Shown: positions 1-5,415 of the stretch, one piece after another
How positions within the stretch are numbered: position 1 is the stretch's first letter
Layout of the letters: every line of letters starts with the position of its first letter
Assembly (NCBI GenBank): GCA_938023905.1
Contig: CALJCO010000122.1
Span: 1 to 14,180 of the forward strand
Direction: 5' to 3'
DNA length: 14,180 nucleotides
DNA from: an uncultured Collinsella sp.
Lineage (GTDB): Bacteria > Actinomycetota > Coriobacteriia > Coriobacteriales > Coriobacteriaceae
Translations under genes and position numbers: made by a program
The notes under the pieces: model-generated
What the model was told of the DNA's origin: nothing
The model's input: the letters and a program-made list of their open reading frames with translations, nothing else
The model's database searches: none

Positions 1-51
1 CGCCTTTTGCTTGGCGGTTTGTTGGGGGGTTGGTGCGCCCCGTGGGCCTTA

Positions 52-693
52 TTACAGACCCAAGAGCTCCTTGACCTTGGCGATGATGGCCTCGTCGGTA
101 GCGTTGGCAAAGAAGTACTCCTGGAAGTGCTCGCCGGCAAGTGCGCCCTTCACCAGGTCCTGATCGATCTCGCCCAGGACGTCGACGAGCGGACGCATGG
201 TCACAGCGCGCACGCCGTCGAGGATCTTCTTGTTGCGCTGCTCGGGCTCAACGCGCTCGGCGGGGTAGCCGTTGCCCGAGCCAAAGCCAAAGAGCTTCTC
301 GAAGGTGTACTCGAGGTTGAGCTCCTGGCCCCAGCCGTTCTTGAGCGCGAAGGGCATGGCGACGGCGTTGCCATCGTTGACCTGGGCAAAGGTGTAGGCA
401 TCCAGCGGATCGGCAACGTGGCCGCACAGCACGCCGGGGAAGGAGTTGCAGGCGAGCATGGCGCCCTCGCCGGTGCCGCAGCCGGTCACGACGTAGTCGG
501 CAGCGCCGGAGTTGAGCAGCACGGCGGCAAGGATGCCGTTCTGCACGTAGGTGAGGGGCTTGGAGTCGGCGTCGGCATACATGCCATAGTTAAAGACGGT
601 GTGCCCCATGGGCTCGACAACCTTCTTAAGGGCAGCCTCGATCATAGGGTTCTTGGAGTTCTGAGAGTTCTCGTTGATCAGAGCGATCTTCAT
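52..693 (-). CDS. dhuI: DhuI-type 4-deoxy-5-hexosulose-uronate isomerase (RpiB/LacA/LacB fold)
   Basis: A 213-residue cytosolic protein of the RpiB/LacA/LacB sugar isomerase superfamily. It starts MKIALINENSQ and carries the family loop CGTGEGAML at about residues 72-80, then NSFPGVLCGHVADPLDAYT and a late PEQRNKKIL segment. At 213 residues it is longer than RpiB (about 150) and matches the streptococcal DhuI type, which isomerises 4-deoxy-L-threo-5-hexosulose-uronate to 2,5-diketo-3-deoxygluconate and replaces KduI in glycosaminoglycan users. The start is placed at the internal ATG (693), with an AAAGG-type ribosome site about 9 nt upstream; an in-frame ATG at 714 has no such site. dhuD lies upstream on the same strand across a 205-bp gap, and kdgA and kdgK are nearby, which supports the substrate assignment. 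A LacB-like or other RpiB-family isomerase is the alternative. Function is inferred from family resemblance and context. Confidence 0.85.
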   Translation of the reverse strand: MKIALINENSQNSKNPMIEAALKKVVEPMGHTVFNYGMYADADSKPLTYVQNGILAAVLLNSGAADYVVTGCGTGEGAMLACNSFPGVLCGHVADPLDAYTFAQVNDGNAVAMPFALKNGWGQELNLEYTFEKLFGFGSGNGYPAERVEPEQRNKKILDGVRAVTMRPLVDVLGEIDQDLVKGALAGEHFQEYFFANATDEAIIAKVKELLGL

Positions 694-754
694 TTGAGTT
701 AACCTTTCAACCAAATGTTTCTTTTTTTGTTTCTGTATGCGGGCGGCGGCTAAT

Positions 755-785
755 CCGACCCGCGATGAGCTGTGCGGGCGGTCGG
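755..785. repeat. Bulged stem-loop between dhuD and dhuI
   Basis: CCGACCCGC (755-763) can pair with GCGGG (774-778) plus TCGG (782-785), leaving a 3-nt bulge. There is no U-run on either side, so it is not a classical terminator. It sits in the dhuD-dhuI gap, next to an A-rich leader (minus strand, 717-737) ahead of dhuI. An mRNA processing or stability role is possible; the sequence does not decide. Confidence 0.35.
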
Positions 786-816
786 CAGTTAAGTCTGTCG
801 CGAGTTCCGCACAAAC

Positions 817-841
817 CGGAAAGCACTTAATGTGCTTTCCG
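817..841. repeat. Perfect 10-bp inverted repeat between dhuD and dhuI
   Basis: CGGAAAGCAC (817-826) and GTGCTTTCCG (832-841) form a perfect 10-bp stem with a 5-nt loop, TTAAT. No T-run follows on either strand. It lies about 58 bp past the dhuD stop codon in the direction of transcription, so it could protect the dhuD 3' end, attenuate read-through into dhuI, or bind a regulator. Confidence 0.5.
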
Positions 842-898
842 TGCGAGCAGGACTGTTTGAGCAGCAGACCTTATCGTCCACCGCCTCGCCCGAATGCC

Positions 899-1708
899 CT
901 ATTGCGGCTGTTTGCCGATGTAGGCGAGGATGCCGCCGTCCACGTACAGAATGTGCCCGTTGACGAAGTTCGATGCGTCGGAAGCCAGGAACACGGCGGG
1001 GCCCTTCAGGTCCTCGGGCGTGCCCCAACGGGCGGCCGGCGTCTTGGCAATGATGAACTGGTCAAACGGGTGGCGGCTGCCGTCGGGCTGCGTCTCGCGC
1101 AGCGGTGCGGTCTGCGGCGTGGCGATGTAGCCGGGCCCAATGCCGTTGCACTGGATATTGGCCTCGCCAAACTCGGAGCAGATGTTCTTGGTGAGCATCT
1201 TGAGTCCGCCCTTGGCGGCGGCATAGCCGGCGATGGTCTCGCGGCCCAGCTCGCTCATCATGGAGCAGATATTGATGATCTTGCCGTGACCCTTGGCGAT
1301 CATGCCCGGCAGGCAGGCCTTGGACACGATGAACGGGGCATTGAGGTCGATGTCGACGACGCGACGGAAGTCCTCGGCGCTCATGTCGAGCATCGGGGTG
1401 CGCTGGATGACGCCGGCGTTGTTGACCAGAATGTCGGGCGTGGTGCCAAAATCGGCCTCGATCTTGGCGATGAGCTCGGCGACGACGGCCTCGTCGGTGA
1501 CGTCGGCAACATAGCCGTGAGCATCAAAGCCCAGCTCGCGGTAGTGCTTCTCGGCCTCGGCGACCTTGTCGGCGTGACGGGCGTTAAAGGCGATCCTGGC
1601 GCCGGCTTCGCCGAGTGCCTCGGCCATGGCCATGCCGATGCCATAGGTGGCGCCGGTCACGAGCGCGACCTTGCCGTCCAGGCGGAAGCTGTCCATAAGA
1701 TCAGACAT
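899..1708 (-). CDS. dhuD: DhuD/KduD-type 3-deoxy-diketogluconate reductase (SDR family)
   Basis: A 269-residue classical short-chain dehydrogenase/reductase. It shows the cofactor motif TGATYGIG (residues 18-25), NNAG (96-99), and the catalytic residues Ser149, Tyr162 and Lys166 in CSMMSELG...GYAAAKGG. Length and motif spacing are typical of KduD/DhuD, which reduce 2,5-diketo-3-deoxygluconate to 2-keto-3-deoxygluconate (KDG) with NAD(P)H. The start is the ATG at 1708, preceded by GGAAGG at 6-7 nt; the in-frame ATG at 1735 has no such site. It lies upstream of dhuI in the same direction, consistent with consecutive steps. A LacI-type palindrome lies about 106 bp upstream. A gluconate 5-dehydrogenase is the main alternative, but the DhuI, KdgK and KdgA neighbours favour the DHU pathway. 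Confidence 0.85.
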   Translation of the reverse strand: MSDLMDSFRLDGKVALVTGATYGIGMAMAEALGEAGARIAFNARHADKVAEAEKHYRELGFDAHGYVADVTDEAVVAELIAKIEADFGTTPDILVNNAGVIQRTPMLDMSAEDFRRVVDIDLNAPFIVSKACLPGMIAKGHGKIINICSMMSELGRETIAGYAAAKGGLKMLTKNICSEFGEANIQCNGIGPGYIATPQTAPLRETQPDGSRHPFDQFIIAKTPAARWGTPEDLKGPAVFLASDASNFVNGHILYVDGGILAYIGKQPQ

Positions 1709-1813
1709 AGCAATCCTTCCAAAAGAAACGTTCATCTATATAAGTCTTACTTTTCGTACAAGCTCAGTATATGTGAAGTAGGGTAATAAACCCTCCCATT
1801 CTCCGAAAAATAG

Positions 1814-1825
1814 GTGAACGTTCAC
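1814..1825. promoter_or_regulatory. Palindromic operator candidate upstream of dhuD
   Basis: GTGAACGTTCAC is a perfect 12-bp palindrome with a central CpG, the usual layout of LacI-family operators. It lies about 106 bp upstream of the dhuD start. A partial copy, GAACGTTT (minus strand), overlaps the dhuD leader near 1722-1733, and another GGTGAAC half-site is at 1841-1847. The LacI-type regulator at 5416-6438 is the nearest candidate ligand; the assignment is inference. Confidence 0.45.
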
Positions 1826-1943
1826 TTTTAAAAGGTAAACGGTGAACTCGCCCTGCTGTGCGGACGGCACGATTGTCCTGATCGAGGAGGGCAAGCTCGA
1901 GAGACAAGTGGGCACGGGCTGCCCGTTGGCCCCGCGCGTAGTG

Positions 1944-2069
1944 CTACTTTTCAAACGCGGCGCGCGCAAAGTGCCGGGTGAACAACTTACTGGCGATGCC
2001 GGCGACGTTGCCTAAGATCAGCGCCGAGATAGCGGTGGTCACGTCTGGTCACGTCAAAGCCATCTAAGT
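1944..2069 (-). pseudogene. Remnant of a membrane protein C-terminus, frameshifted by a 10-bp tandem duplication
   Basis: The minus strand reads, up to a TAG at 1944-1946, a hydrophobic segment TTAISALILGNVAGIASKLF followed by a basic tail TRHFARAAFEK. This resembles the last membrane helix and tail of a transporter. The frame is broken just upstream by TGGTCACGTC repeated exactly twice (2036-2045 and 2046-2055). Removing one copy extends the frame in the 5' direction to MHNLDGFDV, with an ATG at about 2069. The next in-frame codon upstream is a stop inside the 13-mer repeat at 2093-2105, so the homology probably ends there. The protein family is not recognised. It may be what is left of the uptake system of the uronate locus. 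Confidence 0.35.
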
Positions 2070-2092
2070 TGTGCATGGGTGCCAGCGGCCCT

Positions 2093-2105
2093 TATTTCAC
2101 CGCAA
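2093..2105 (+). repeat. 13-mer repeat, copy 1 (upstream of gntR)
   Basis: TATTTCACCGCAA occurs here, again in the same orientation at 2938-2950, and inverted at 2888-2900. Similarity between the two direct copies extends further (TG.GGG, then GATGC). The core ATTTCACC also faces GGTGAAAT at 2138-2145, an 8-bp inverted pair spanning the gntR promoter. It could be a GntR operator or the boundary of an inserted cassette. Confidence 0.5.
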
Positions 2106-2126
2106 CTGAGGGTATGGGGGATGCGA

Positions 2127-2132
2127 TAGTAT
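2127..2132 (+). promoter_or_regulatory. -10 box of gntR
   Basis: TAGTAT lies 45 bp upstream of the chosen gntR ATG. The same hexamer occurs ahead of lacI, the glnA-like gene and ligA in this window. No good -35 is visible. If this box is used, transcription starts near 2138-2140, which rules out the in-frame GTG at 2136 as a start codon. Confidence 0.4.
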
Positions 2133-2177
2133 TACGTGGTGAAATTCGACAAACTGTGGGCTTCATCCGAGGGCTTT

Positions 2178-2870
2178 ATGGAACAACACCAGCATTATCA
2201 GAGCCTGCAAGATCAGGCATACAACGCACTGCGCTCCAAGATCATCTATGCCGAGCTCAGGCCCGGCACGCGCCTTTCGGCGATTGGTCTGGAAAAGGAG
2301 ACGGGGATCGGGCGCACGCCCATTCGCGAGTCTTTTGTGCGCCTGCGCGAGCAGGAGCTGGTGGAAACGCGTCCCAAAAGCGGCACCTATGTCTCAAAAA
2401 TCAGCATGGAGCACGCCGAGAACGCCTGTTTCTTGCGCGAGAAACTCGAGAGAAGCGTGCTTATTAAATGCTGCTCTGCCGCCACGCCCGAGCAAAAGCA
2501 GCGGCTCGAGCAGATTCTTGCCGAGTCCGAATCGCTCGACCATAGCGAAACGCGTCGCTTTTTCGACCTGGATAACCTGTTCCATGAGACGTGTTTCGTG
2601 ATTGCTGGCCGTCACATGTTGTGGGATTGGATGAAGAGCGTCAACACGCATTTTGAGCGATACAACTGGTTGCGTATGGTGTCGCAGGATCTGGATTGGG
2701 AGCCGATTCGTCGGCAGCATCGCCGGATTCTCGAGGCCATTAAGAGGGGCGATACCGACGCGGCGAGCTATCTGGCAGAGACACACCTGCACTTGATGCC
2801 CGAAGAGCAAGGTCCGGTTATCGCCTTGCATCCCGACTATTTTGAGCTGTCCAAAGACTCGGCCATCTAA
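2178..2870 (+). CDS. GntR-family (FadR/FCD subfamily) transcriptional regulator of the uronate locus
   Basis: A 230-residue regulator. The N-terminal winged helix-turn-helix (about residues 6-75) shows the GntR pattern: QAYNALRSKIIYAELRPGTRLS, TGIGRTPIRES, LVETRPKSGTYVS. The C-terminal helical domain (about 80-220) has the FCD features DLDNLFHE and RRQHRRILEAIKRGD with a final AETHLH; these Asp/His residues usually bind a metal that contacts an organic acid. The start is the ATG at 2178, with GAGGG 4 nt upstream; the in-frame GTG at 2136 falls at the predicted transcription start. It is divergent from dhuD/dhuI and convergent with kdgA. In this family sugar acids such as KDG or uronates are common ligands, so it most likely controls the pathway. 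The inverted ATTTCACC/GGTGAAAT pair over its promoter suggests autoregulation. Confidence 0.85.
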   Translation: MEQHQHYQSLQDQAYNALRSKIIYAELRPGTRLSAIGLEKETGIGRTPIRESFVRLREQELVETRPKSGTYVSKISMEHAENACFLREKLERSVLIKCCSAATPEQKQRLEQILAESESLDHSETRRFFDLDNLFHETCFVIAGRHMLWDWMKSVNTHFERYNWLRMVSQDLDWEPIRRQHRRILEAIKRGDTDAASYLAETHLHLMPEEQGPVIALHPDYFELSKDSAI

Positions 2871-2887
2871 TCGTCTCCCCTAATTAG

Positions 2888-2950
2888 TTGCGGTGAAATA
2901 GGGACTGTTTTGCGGCTTTGACGACGTAAGCAGTCCGTATTTCACCGCAA
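2888..2950. repeat. 20-bp inverted repeat containing two copies of the 13-mer
   Basis: The arms 2888-2907 and 2931-2950 match at 19 of 20 positions when one is reverse-complemented, with a 23-nt spacer. Each arm starts or ends with the TTGCGGTGAAATA / TATTTCACCGCAA 13-mer also found at 2093-2105. It starts 18 bp after the gntR stop codon. Neither side has a clear U-run, so it is not a standard terminator. It may be an operator pair, a REP-like element or the end of a mobile cassette. Confidence 0.6.
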
Positions 2951-3198
2951 GTGCGGGGATGCAATCGGGGCATGAAAAGGCTGCGGCGCCGCTTGGAGGA
3001 AAAGACCGGAAGCAAGGGTCCATTCCCCCAGACGACGCCGCAGCTGTTTTGGTGGACTGGATTATGTTGAGTCGGTTGATTGACCGGGAAAGCAAAGCGG
3101 CTTGGGGGCGTGTCGCTTCCGTCACGTTCTATCAGCATACAAGACGGTTTCGGTTCTTGTTCGTGACGGAAACGGCGCGCTTCCGAGCCGCTTTAAAA
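2951..3198. other. Non-coding convergent region between gntR and kdgA
   Basis: I see no convincing gene here; the open frames on both strands lack ribosome sites and family resemblance. It holds two further inverted repeats: AAAAGGCTGCGGCG (2975-2988) against CGCCGCAGCTGTTTT (3036-3050), and TTCCGTCACG (3117-3126) against CGTGACGGAA (3162-3171), followed by the kdgA terminator. Confidence 0.5.
2975..3050. terminator. Possible bidirectional terminator between gntR and kdgA
   Basis: GCTGCGGCG (2980-2988) pairs with CGCCGCAGC (3036-3044). The stem is flanked by AAAA on the left and TTTT (3047-3050) on the right, so a U-run would follow in either direction. The 47-nt loop is long for an intrinsic terminator, which lowers confidence. 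Confidence 0.3.
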
Positions 3199-3232
3199 GA
3201 AAGGGGGCGAGGTCTAGGACACGCCCCCTTTC
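3199..3232 (-). terminator. Rho-independent terminator of kdgA
   Basis: GAAAGGGGGCG (3199-3209) and CGCCCCCTTTC (3222-3232) form a perfect 11-bp stem with a 12-nt loop. Read on the minus strand, the stem is followed by a T-rich run (TTTCTTTT). It lies about 18 bp past the kdgA stop codon, as expected for the end of that transcript. Confidence 0.8.
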
Positions 3233-3249
3233 ACGATAGAGAGCTAAAC

Positions 3250-3891
3250 CTAGCCGCGGACCTTCTTGACGACGTCCATGGCCTCGCGGGCGATCTGCTC
3301 GACCTTGGAAAAGTCGCCGTCGGCGAACAGGGCCGGCTTGACCATCCAGGTGCCACCACAGGCGATGATGGCGCTGGAGCTCAGGTACTCCTCGACGTTG
3401 GCAGTGTTCACGCCGCCGGTGGGCATAAAGCGATGGCCGACAAACGGAGCAGCGAGGGCCTTGATGGTGTTCAGGCCACCATACTGAGCCGCGGGGAAGA
3501 ACTTGGTGACCTTGAGCCCCAGGTTCTCGGCAGCAGTGACCTCGGAGGGGGTCACGGTGCCGGGAAGGACGGGCAGGTCGATGTCGATGCAGTGCTTCAC
3601 GACGTCCTCGTTGTAACCCGGCGAGACGATGAACTTGGCACCGGCGGTGCGGGCCTGCTCAACCTGCTCGACGGTCAGGACAGTGCCGGCGCCGACGCAC
3701 ATCTCGGGCTCGGCCTCGGCCATAGCGGCGATGCACTCGGCGGCGCAGGCAGTGCGGAAGGTGACCTCGGCGGACTTCATGCCGGCTGCCATAAGGGCAT
3801 GGGCGAGCGGTGCGGCGTCTTCGACCTTGTCGAGCACGACGACCGGCACGATGCCCAGGGATTCAAGCGTGGTGTAGAACTGATCGAACAT
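3250..3891 (-). CDS. kdgA: 2-dehydro-3-deoxy-phosphogluconate (KDPG) aldolase
   Basis: A 213-residue class I aldolase of the KDPG/KHG family. It cleaves KDPG to pyruvate and glyceraldehyde-3-phosphate, the last step of uronate breakdown. Visible family features are VEVTFRT-like AEVTFRT with the catalytic glutamate (Glu42), the phosphate-loop segment VGAGTVL (about 66-72), IVSPG (88-92), and KVTKFFPA with the Schiff-base lysine (Lys130), then FMPTGGVN. Length is normal for Eda. The start is the ATG at 3891, preceded by GAAAGGA at about 6 nt; the in-frame ATG at 3999 would add an atypical N-terminus running through the structured leader. It lies 254 bp downstream of kdgK on the same strand and is followed by its own terminator. 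The assignment is firm; KDPG versus a KDPGal variant cannot be told from sequence alone. Confidence 0.93.
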   Translation of the reverse strand: MFDQFYTTLESLGIVPVVVLDKVEDAAPLAHALMAAGMKSAEVTFRTACAAECIAAMAEAEPEMCVGAGTVLTVEQVEQARTAGAKFIVSPGYNEDVVKHCIDIDLPVLPGTVTPSEVTAAENLGLKVTKFFPAAQYGGLNTIKALAAPFVGHRFMPTGGVNTANVEEYLSSSAIIACGGTWMVKPALFADGDFSKVEQIAREAMDVVKKVRG

Positions 3892-3951
3892 AGTGTTCCT
3901 TTCGATGTGAGGCGCGCACGGGCGCGTGATTGCCAAAGAAGATTGGCCATG

Positions 3952-4013
3952 AGCCGGTTCCGGATTGGTTATCGGAGGCACTGCTTGGGTCACAAGCAAT
4001 TTCGGAACCGGCT
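3952..4013. repeat. Nested inverted repeats in the kdgA leader
   Basis: AGCCGGTTCCG (3952-3962) and CGGAACCGGCT (4003-4013) are perfect 11-bp inverted repeats. Inside them TGCTTG/CAAGCA (about 3982-3998) forms a second small stem. They lie 60-120 bp upstream of the kdgA start in the kdgK-kdgA gap. The arms contain CCGGTT/AACCGG half-sites compatible with a LacI-type operator pair, or they may form an mRNA structure. Confidence 0.45.
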
Positions 4014-4145
4014 ACGAGGCCAGTCGTGAAGGAATGCCAGACAAAACCGGAATGGGACTAAGTGGTTCTACCTGGCCGGAGGAATCGGGGAGCGGGCTGC
4101 AGAGGTATGGGTATGGAAAGCTGCGGCCCGCGGAATGGGGACGGC

Positions 4146-5180
4146 TTAGCGCGCGACGCGGGTGCCACCGTCGGCGGCGGATGCCACGGCTGCGATCTCG
4201 TCTGCGGTCACCAGGTTGGAATCGCCCTTGATGGTGAGCTTGAGGATCGAGGCGGCGATGGCGTAGTTGACGGCGTCCTGCGGGGCAAAGTCGTTGATGA
4301 GGGCATGGACGAGGCCGGCGTTGAAAGCGTCGCCGGCGGCAACGCCCTCGAGCACGTGCACGTCGTGGGCGGGGGAGAACCAGTGCTCGCCGCTCTCGGC
4401 GTCAAAGAGCATGCCCATCCAAATGGAGCGCTCGACGCAGGAGATGTTGCGGACGACCGAGGCGACCTTCTTGCAACCGTACTCGGCGCAGATCTGACGG
4501 GCCATCTCGACGTAGGTGTCGCGCTCCTCGATGCCGTGGGCAAGGGAGCCGGAGACGCAGGTCATACCGAGGCCGGCAGGAGCGTCCTCGTCGTTGGCAA
4601 TGCAGATGTCAACGAGCGGCAGGAGTTCCTTCATGGTGGCCTGCGACTTCTCGGGCGACCACATCTTGCCGCGATAGTTCACGTCGCAAACGGTGGTGAT
4701 GCCCTTGGCGCGGCAGGCGGTGAGGGCATCCTTGCAGGCGGCGGCCATCTCGTCGGAGACGGCGGGCGTCACGCCGGAGAAGTAGAAGACATCGACACCC
4801 TTGAGGATCTCGTCCCAGTCAAAGACGTCGCGCTTGGCCATGTTGATGGCAGAGTACTTGCGGTCGTAGACGCAGCCGTTGCCGCGCTGCGAGGCGCCGA
4901 CCTCAAACACATAGGAACCAAGACGGTCGCCCTGGCGCACGACGCGCGAGGTATCGACGTCGTAGACCTTCAGCGAACGCAGGGCGCACTCGCCCAGACG
5001 GTTGGCCGGGACAACGGAGACGTAAGCTGCCTTGTCACCCTGGTAGGCCAGGGAAAGCGCGGTGTTGGCTTCGGCGCCGCCGTAGCGGACATCAAACTCG
5101 GTCGCCTGCTCAATGCGCAGATGGTCTTTGGGCGAGAGCCTCATCATGATCTCGCCGAAGGTAAGAACCGTTTTACCCAT
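4146..5180 (-). CDS. kdgK: 2-keto-3-deoxygluconate (KDG) kinase, PfkB family
   Basis: A 344-residue ribokinase/PfkB-family sugar kinase. It phosphorylates KDG to KDPG with ATP. It begins GKTVLTFGEIMMRLSP and has the substrate-side signature RYGGAEANTA (about 32-41), a central DVNYRGKMW (166-174), and the C-terminal PfkB signature EGVAAGDAFNAGLVHAL (279-293) with the catalytic base Asp284. The first residue of the usual GAGD anion hole is Ala here, a common variation. The start is the ATG at 5180, with AAGGAG about 10 nt upstream. The gene is divergent from the LacI-type regulator and is followed by kdgA. Its leader holds an 18-bp hairpin and, further up, tandem LacI-type sites. The KDG assignment rests on the kdgA/dhuD/dhuI context; other PfkB substrates are less likely. 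Confidence 0.9.
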   Translation of the reverse strand: MGKTVLTFGEIMMRLSPKDHLRIEQATEFDVRYGGAEANTALSLAYQGDKAAYVSVVPANRLGECALRSLKVYDVDTSRVVRQGDRLGSYVFEVGASQRGNGCVYDRKYSAINMAKRDVFDWDEILKGVDVFYFSGVTPAVSDEMAAACKDALTACRAKGITTVCDVNYRGKMWSPEKSQATMKELLPLVDICIANDEDAPAGLGMTCVSGSLAHGIEERDTYVEMARQICAEYGCKKVASVVRNISCVERSIWMGMLFDAESGEHWFSPAHDVHVLEGVAAGDAFNAGLVHALINDFAPQDAVNYAIAASILKLTIKGDSNLVTADEIAAVASAADGGTRVAR

Positions 5181-5223
5181 GGTCGCGCAGCTCCTTCTTA
5201 CTCGTGCGTACACCTTTGATATG

Positions 5224-5281
5224 GCGTTGGCACGGAGGTGCCAAGACGGTAGGGTACATCTTTGCACCTCCGTGCCAACGC
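5224..5281. repeat. 18-bp perfect inverted repeat in the kdgK promoter/leader
   Basis: The arm 5224-5241 (GCGTTGGCACGGAGGTGC) is perfectly complementary to 5264-5281, with a 22-nt spacer. There is no T-run on either side. Read on the minus strand, TTGGCA in the distal arm and TACCCT in the spacer are 16 nt apart and could be the kdgK -35 and -10. That would place the repeat across the promoter like a large operator, or form a strong hairpin at the mRNA 5' end. Confidence 0.65.
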
Positions 5282-5285
5282 TTGC

Positions 5286-5310
5286 CGAAATCGGTTTACG
5301 AAATCGGTTT
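5286..5310. promoter_or_regulatory. Tandem LacI-type operator candidates between kdgK and lacI
   Basis: CGAAATCGGTTT occurs twice at a 13-bp period (5286-5297 and 5299-5310). The second copy continues as GAAATCGGTTTC, a near-palindrome around a central CG, as LacI-family proteins prefer. The sites lie just upstream of the lacI -10 box, where bound protein would block that promoter, and between the two divergent genes. Confidence 0.55.
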
Positions 5311-5322
5311 CGTTTCGAGTTG

Positions 5323-5328
5323 TAGTAT
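5323..5328 (+). promoter_or_regulatory. -10 box of the lacI-type gene
   Basis: TAGTAT lies about 88 bp upstream of the chosen start codon. The -35 region overlaps the tandem CGAAATCGGTTT sites, which fits negative autoregulation. Confidence 0.4.
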
Positions 5329-5415
5329 ACTCACCTACAGCGTTTTGCAAGCGAGATTTTTAAAAAAATGCCTAAAATGGCTCAGACCGCCGACAATTGG
5401 GAAACGGGGTGCGCT

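Larger units (their letters stand above)
1709..2177. other. Divergent regulatory region between dhuD and gntR
   Basis: This stretch of about 470 bp separates dhuD (leftward) from gntR (rightward). It contains no convincing intact gene. From left to right it holds a palindromic operator candidate at 1814-1825, a decayed membrane-protein C-terminus at 1944-2069 interrupted by a 10-bp tandem duplication, one copy of a 13-mer repeat (2093-2105), and a TAGTAT -10 box for gntR at 2127-2132. Confidence 0.6.

Noticed and set aside
1..51. Terminator for dhuI at the window edge
   Set aside because: CGCC/GGCG (1-4 and 13-16) could form only a 4-bp stem and the sequence is cut off, so it cannot be judged.
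737..1786. Long plus-strand open frame opposite dhuD
   Set aside because: It is the antisense shadow of a well-supported SDR gene, has low-complexity Gly/Ala/Val/His composition and no family motif.
1842..2015. Possible 57-codon plus-strand gene from a GTG
   Set aside because: No ribosome site, no hydrophobic or family pattern, and it overlaps the membrane protein remnant on the other strand.
2136..2177. Upstream GTG start for gntR
   Set aside because: It lies at the predicted transcription start, has no ribosome site, and the ATG at 2178 gives the normal GntR N-terminus.
2959..4029. Plus-strand open frame of 356 codons over the intergenic region and kdgA
   Set aside because: It runs antisense through kdgA and its terminator, and its composition is that of a high-GC shadow frame.
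4062..5219. Plus-strand open frame of 385 codons opposite kdgK
   Set aside because: Antisense shadow of kdgK, which has the PfkB signature and a proper ribosome site.
5224..5281. The 18-bp hairpin as a terminator
   Set aside because: No T-run follows on either strand, and it lies in the leader of kdgK, not after a gene.
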